From NCBI RefSeq assembly GCF_932526225.1, contig NC_064043.1, positions 4,703,501-4,767,500 on the forward strand: a stretch of DNA of 64,000 bases, given 5' to 3'. This DNA comes from Nematostella vectensis (taxonomy: Eukaryota; Cnidaria; Anthozoa; Actiniaria; Edwardsiidae). Made by a program: the position numbers and the translations under genes. The notes under the pieces were generated by a model. It saw nothing but the letters and a program-made list of their open reading frames with translations, was not told the DNA's origin and ran no database searches. Of the stretch, positions 60,861 to 64,000 are shown piece after piece. The number at the start of each line of letters is the position of its first letter. Within the stretch, counting starts at the first letter, position 1.

Positions 60861-62655
60861 ATGACGACGTCTTGTGACCAAGCTGCCAATCTCGTGCCGT
60901 CTTGCACTCACACAGTCACAATCAATCAATTAAAGTTACTATTAAATGCAGGATGTTACCATCTGCCAACACACTACCAAACAGCAGATAAGAGCTATAG
61001 CATCTTTACAGCAAAAACCGGCCTGTTCGACTAAATTTGCGAAATAAGGAACGCAGACCCACAGAAAATATGAAAGAGGCAATGTTCGAGTCATTATTAC
61101 AATGTGATATTGTTTTAACATGTTGTATGAATCGTTGAGACTATACTCCTAAGGGGATGACAGAAAAAGTTAACTTTGCTCGTAAATTTAGTAACTGGCG
61201 TATTGACAAGAGAATAGGAAAAAAAACATTTCATCAGTAATCCAACACGGGAGAACGAAACTTGCAAGCCTCGGAAAATAAGACGAATGGCCAGGTTCAC
61301 TCGCAAGGCCTTTTGTCATGAACTGTGAAAATATAAATAGATATATACGTATGCTTTACGAATTTTCTAGAAGAGATTTGCCTCTATTCAGGTTTGTGGT
61401 CATTCTCTACTCAAAGAAGAAACTATAAAGAACTAAGAAGATCGAAAAAAACACATTAAAAACGTCACAATGATTTTGAATAAATAAATAAAAAATTTCG
61501 TACAAATTATACAAAAGTAGATAAGTACAAATTATATAGGACCAAAATTCAAAATACTCCTGCAATTGGTTATAGTGTTACCTTTTTGTAATCTGCTCGT
61601 TTTCTTGGCTTTCTTTTTGTGCGAAAGAAAAAAAAGACGTATCCCAGTTATTATTGCGTTAGCTCCTCTCTCAGATTTAACATTAATGCCCTCTTTCTCC
61701 ATTTCACACGGTTAACTATTTGGAAGATAAATCATTCTTGTACTGGGGGTTTAAACAAATAGTATCAGCTAGACTCAGCTCTTTAAGGCCAATCCGATTT
61801 GAATTAGTTGAATAAGGCGATTTTGGTCTAAGAGAAACTAAGCCGATCACAGAGCTAAGCCGTTAACGAAATATAACTTTGACAGAATTTGCTTTGACCT
61901 GCACTACTAGGTTTCTATCAAAAGAACGAAGAGACTGACAGGTTTGAATAGAGAATCGTAATCCTTCTAAGGAGAAAAAGATCTTTAAAACTAGGCCCAC
62001 AAAACTAACTATGACTCATCACCGGGGGAAAAATTCTGCTTGGTATGTAACGTTGTTCTTGCACGGGTGTTAGTTATGTATTAATGTTTGAGTTGCGTAA
62101 ATAGAAAAATAAGGACAAATCACGCATAACCTTCTGATTTTACGCATATGTATGGCCTTGATGGTACAATTCGCTGACATGATGGCTTCAAGGGAATTGC
62201 AGTGGGCAAACATGCCAATTCAATCATTTATCTTCGACAGCTTATTAATTTGACTGAGTCACGGACACGATGTGTGGATAAATAGATCGATTCAGTTACA
62301 AGGGATTTCGGTTGGTTTGCCAGTGAGACCCTTGCCATAACTGACCGACCTCCCGTCGTAGAAAACCGCAACACTTCAAGCTTTGTCCTTTATGAACGCC
62401 AAAAAAAAGTATAATTTACCCAGGAGCGCAAACACTGACGCTGGTGTCCCTTTTATCAAGGTGGTGCTCAAACGTTTTAAATAAACACATCTCCATGTGG
62501 TACCACCATGATATAACTAGAAAGACTACTGGCAAGCTGTAGAAAAACTAGATGGTCTGCGTAGGTTTGGTGTAGACAGGGTAAACATCAACACAAGGTT
62601 GAAAAGGTATGTTAAACGCCTCTGTGAAACAGAGAGTAGTTGCCCTGACGTTTCC

Positions 62656-62710
62656 AGCGTTAGCCCTTCGTCGGAGCAAAACCGTTTTGCTCCGACGAAG
62701 GGCTAACGCT
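62656..62710. repeat. Perfect 27-bp inverted repeat with 1-bp spacer
   Basis: AGCGTTAGCCCTTCGTCGGA (start of the left arm) is mirrored exactly by the right arm ending in CTAACGCT, giving 27-bp perfect arms around a single C at 62683. Related sequence (TGACGTTTC, GTTCGTC, GAGCAAA) lies at about 57378-57405, so this is probably part of an interspersed repeat family. Confidence 0.9.
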
Positions 62711-63152
62711 CGATTGATTGACAAATGCCATCCATCATCGCATTACCACTCGTCTGAAGGAATGAAGAATACGGGTGTATTATAGGATCACAGTCCAGCA
62801 CCGATACTCCTTTCTTAGCACCCTGCGATAGGAAACCTGAGGAGGTTTAGACCAACCATTTAACTCATTTAACCCCCACGAAAAAACTAACGAACACGCG
62901 GCGCGGTGCACCTTCATCTTCAAAATACAAATACAACATACAAGTGATCGTATACCCCCCTTAGTCCCATCTGGGCATAAAAATCCTTGTGTTATCAAAG
63001 GGAGTCCCTACGCAAGCTCTGAGGGCTACACCCTGGTCTCGGCTTGTATGACGGTTTTTTTCTGCTGGTGCGAAAACTCCACGGAAATGAGATGTACATT
63101 TGAGTTATATTTGAACAGCGGTGAAATCAACCCATCCCACGATAAAAACAGC

Positions 63153-63158
63153 TTTATT
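63153..63158 (-). terminator. Candidate polyadenylation signal for Dmbx-E
   Basis: AATAAA on the minus strand about 245 bp beyond the stop of Dmbx-E. Confidence 0.35.
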
Positions 63159-63401
63159 CTCTAGAGTATAAATAATGGAATGGGTAATTTTGTCTTTCAA
63201 AATAATCAGATTTTTAAGAATATATACAAAATAAAACACCAAGCAAGTCGGAACCTCGGTTTTATATAGTTTGAGAATGTATATAATATTATTGAATCGG
63301 CTGACTGGTGATCATTCTATTTTACAACCAAATAATTACATCTTCTTACACATCTCCCCAGTGATAAGGTTTTAAATCTTGGCTAGCTAGCTAGTATTTG
63401 C

Positions 63402-63767
63402 TCAGTAAACTCCAGGGTAACTGTTCCAGGGGATTTCGTCGCGATGCGCTCTTTGTAAGACCAAATTCCCGTAAGAAACCTCGGGTCCGTGTACCGCGGG
63501 CGCAGACTGATGAATTATAGGCGAATGCACGTAACTGTAACAAGACATGTTCGGCGTTATAATTGGTGGATCTGCTAGCCAATCAGAAGGAACGTTGTGG
63601 TTCCAGTAAGGTCTTGAATGTGACATGTGAGCCTGCTGATAGTACATTGGCGCCATCAGTCCAGCGGCTTCGTCCTGTTTTTGTATGCTCGCGAGATGTT
63701 CACGTTCGGAAGTGAGGCTGCGCCTTTGATCCTTACGATACTTCGCTCGTCGGTTTTTGAACCATAC
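63402..63767 (-). CDS. Dmbx-E: last exon of a K50 paired-class homeobox gene (partial)
   Basis: A CCAG acceptor precedes 63767 and the exon runs to a TGA at 63404-63402, encoding 121 residues. It opens [17 protein letters not shown], the second half of a homeodomain third helix with Lys50, at exactly the residue-47 boundary used by the other paralogs. YRK after the helix matches Dmbx-D. The tail is rich in Tyr, His, Pro and Asn and ends PWNSYPGVY, with no OAR motif. Exons 1 and 2 must lie beyond the right edge of the window. Assignment to Dmbx rests on this short homeodomain piece, the boundary and the position in the array; another K50 paired-class family is possible. Confidence 0.85.
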   Translation of the reverse strand, partial: VWFKNRRAKYRKDQRRSLTSEREHLASIQKQDEAAGLMAPMYYQQAHMSHSRPYWNHNVPSDWLADPPIITPNMSCYSYVHSPIIHQSAPAVHGPEVSYGNLVLQRAHRDEIPWNSYPGVY

Positions 63768-64000
63768 CTGGAGAAGTAAAAAGAAGAGGAATTTGTCACA
63801 ATAGCATGCAAAATGTTTTATTCTATACTGAACGAAGTGGTAGAAATTCTAAATAAGTCGCAAGCAGCCTGTTTGTTCCGCATTGTTCGATTTACAAAAA
63901 AACAAAGGAGATAATACTGAGCTCATTGCTCTATCAAGCACCAAATCACGTGGTGTACTCTCTTTGTATATATCCCTTTCTTATCACCCCTCCCCCCTCA

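Larger units (their letters stand above)
49761..63401. other. Large intergenic region between Dmbx-D and Dmbx-E
   Basis: At 13.6 kb this is the longest gap between neighbouring paralogs. I found no homeobox exon or other recognisable coding exon on either strand. It contains a tRNA-derived SINE (57110-57236), a foldback at about 56768-56815 next to a TTTA microsatellite, a TA microsatellite (59879-59915), a cluster of CACGTG motifs (60469-60860) and a perfect hairpin (62656-62710). The frames 56207-56560, 59081-59506 and 60606-61034 look random. Confidence 0.5.

Noticed and set aside
60606-61034. 142-residue plus-strand frame
   Set aside because: Composition is random-like and overlaps the CACGTG cluster; no domain seen.
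1-64000. CRISPR array, bacterial operon or prophage
   Set aside because: No regularly spaced repeats, no compact coding; GT/AG introns and homeobox genes show animal DNA.

Overview
The window is AT-rich, intron-containing animal DNA. The cluster content, the Pax gene type and the mobile-element load suggest an anthozoan cnidarian, most plausibly a sea anemone such as Nematostella vectensis. This is inferred from protein motifs, because no database could be searched. All recognisable host genes lie on the minus strand and all are paired-class homeobox genes.

Layout. At the left edge (0.1-1.9 kb, with a possible first exon at 4.2 kb) is a Pax gene with a full paired domain and a full homeodomain but no octapeptide, resembling cnidarian PaxC (Pax4/6-related). 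To its right stand five co-oriented homeobox genes, called here Dmbx-A to Dmbx-E: A (13.6-24.8 kb), B (32.3-35.7 kb), C (40.0-42.9 kb), D (48.1-49.8 kb), and E (63.4 kb to beyond the right edge, last exon only). A, B and D carry the Dmbx signature LAERLADII, rebuilt across a phase-1 intron, then a K50 homeodomain interrupted at the Q46/V47 codon boundary. C has the same three-exon plan and an eh1-like motif but has lost the signature and has a divergent homeodomain. E shows only the [12 protein letters not shown] half of its homeodomain.

The paralogs share exon 1 (eh1-like repressor motif, ending phase 1), exon 2 (179 nt in A, B and D) and a final exon starting at homeodomain residue 47. Their C-termini share no visible similarity. 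The simplest reading is a tandemly expanded Dmbx family next to a Pax gene, encoding nuclear K50 homeodomain factors that probably act as repressors. In Dmbx-A the 3' end of the homeobox exon and its splice donor have been copied in tandem into the following intron, where the copied donor is dead (GT to AT).

The rest is intron and intergenic DNA. It holds a decayed non-LTR retrotransposon inside intron 1 of Dmbx-B, a tRNA-derived SINE, several terminal-inverted-repeat elements (one PIF/Harbinger-like, one with TA target sites), foldback elements, short tandem repeats, homopolymer G/C tracts and a TA microsatellite. No convincing rRNA, functional tRNA, CRISPR array or bacterial-type feature was seen.
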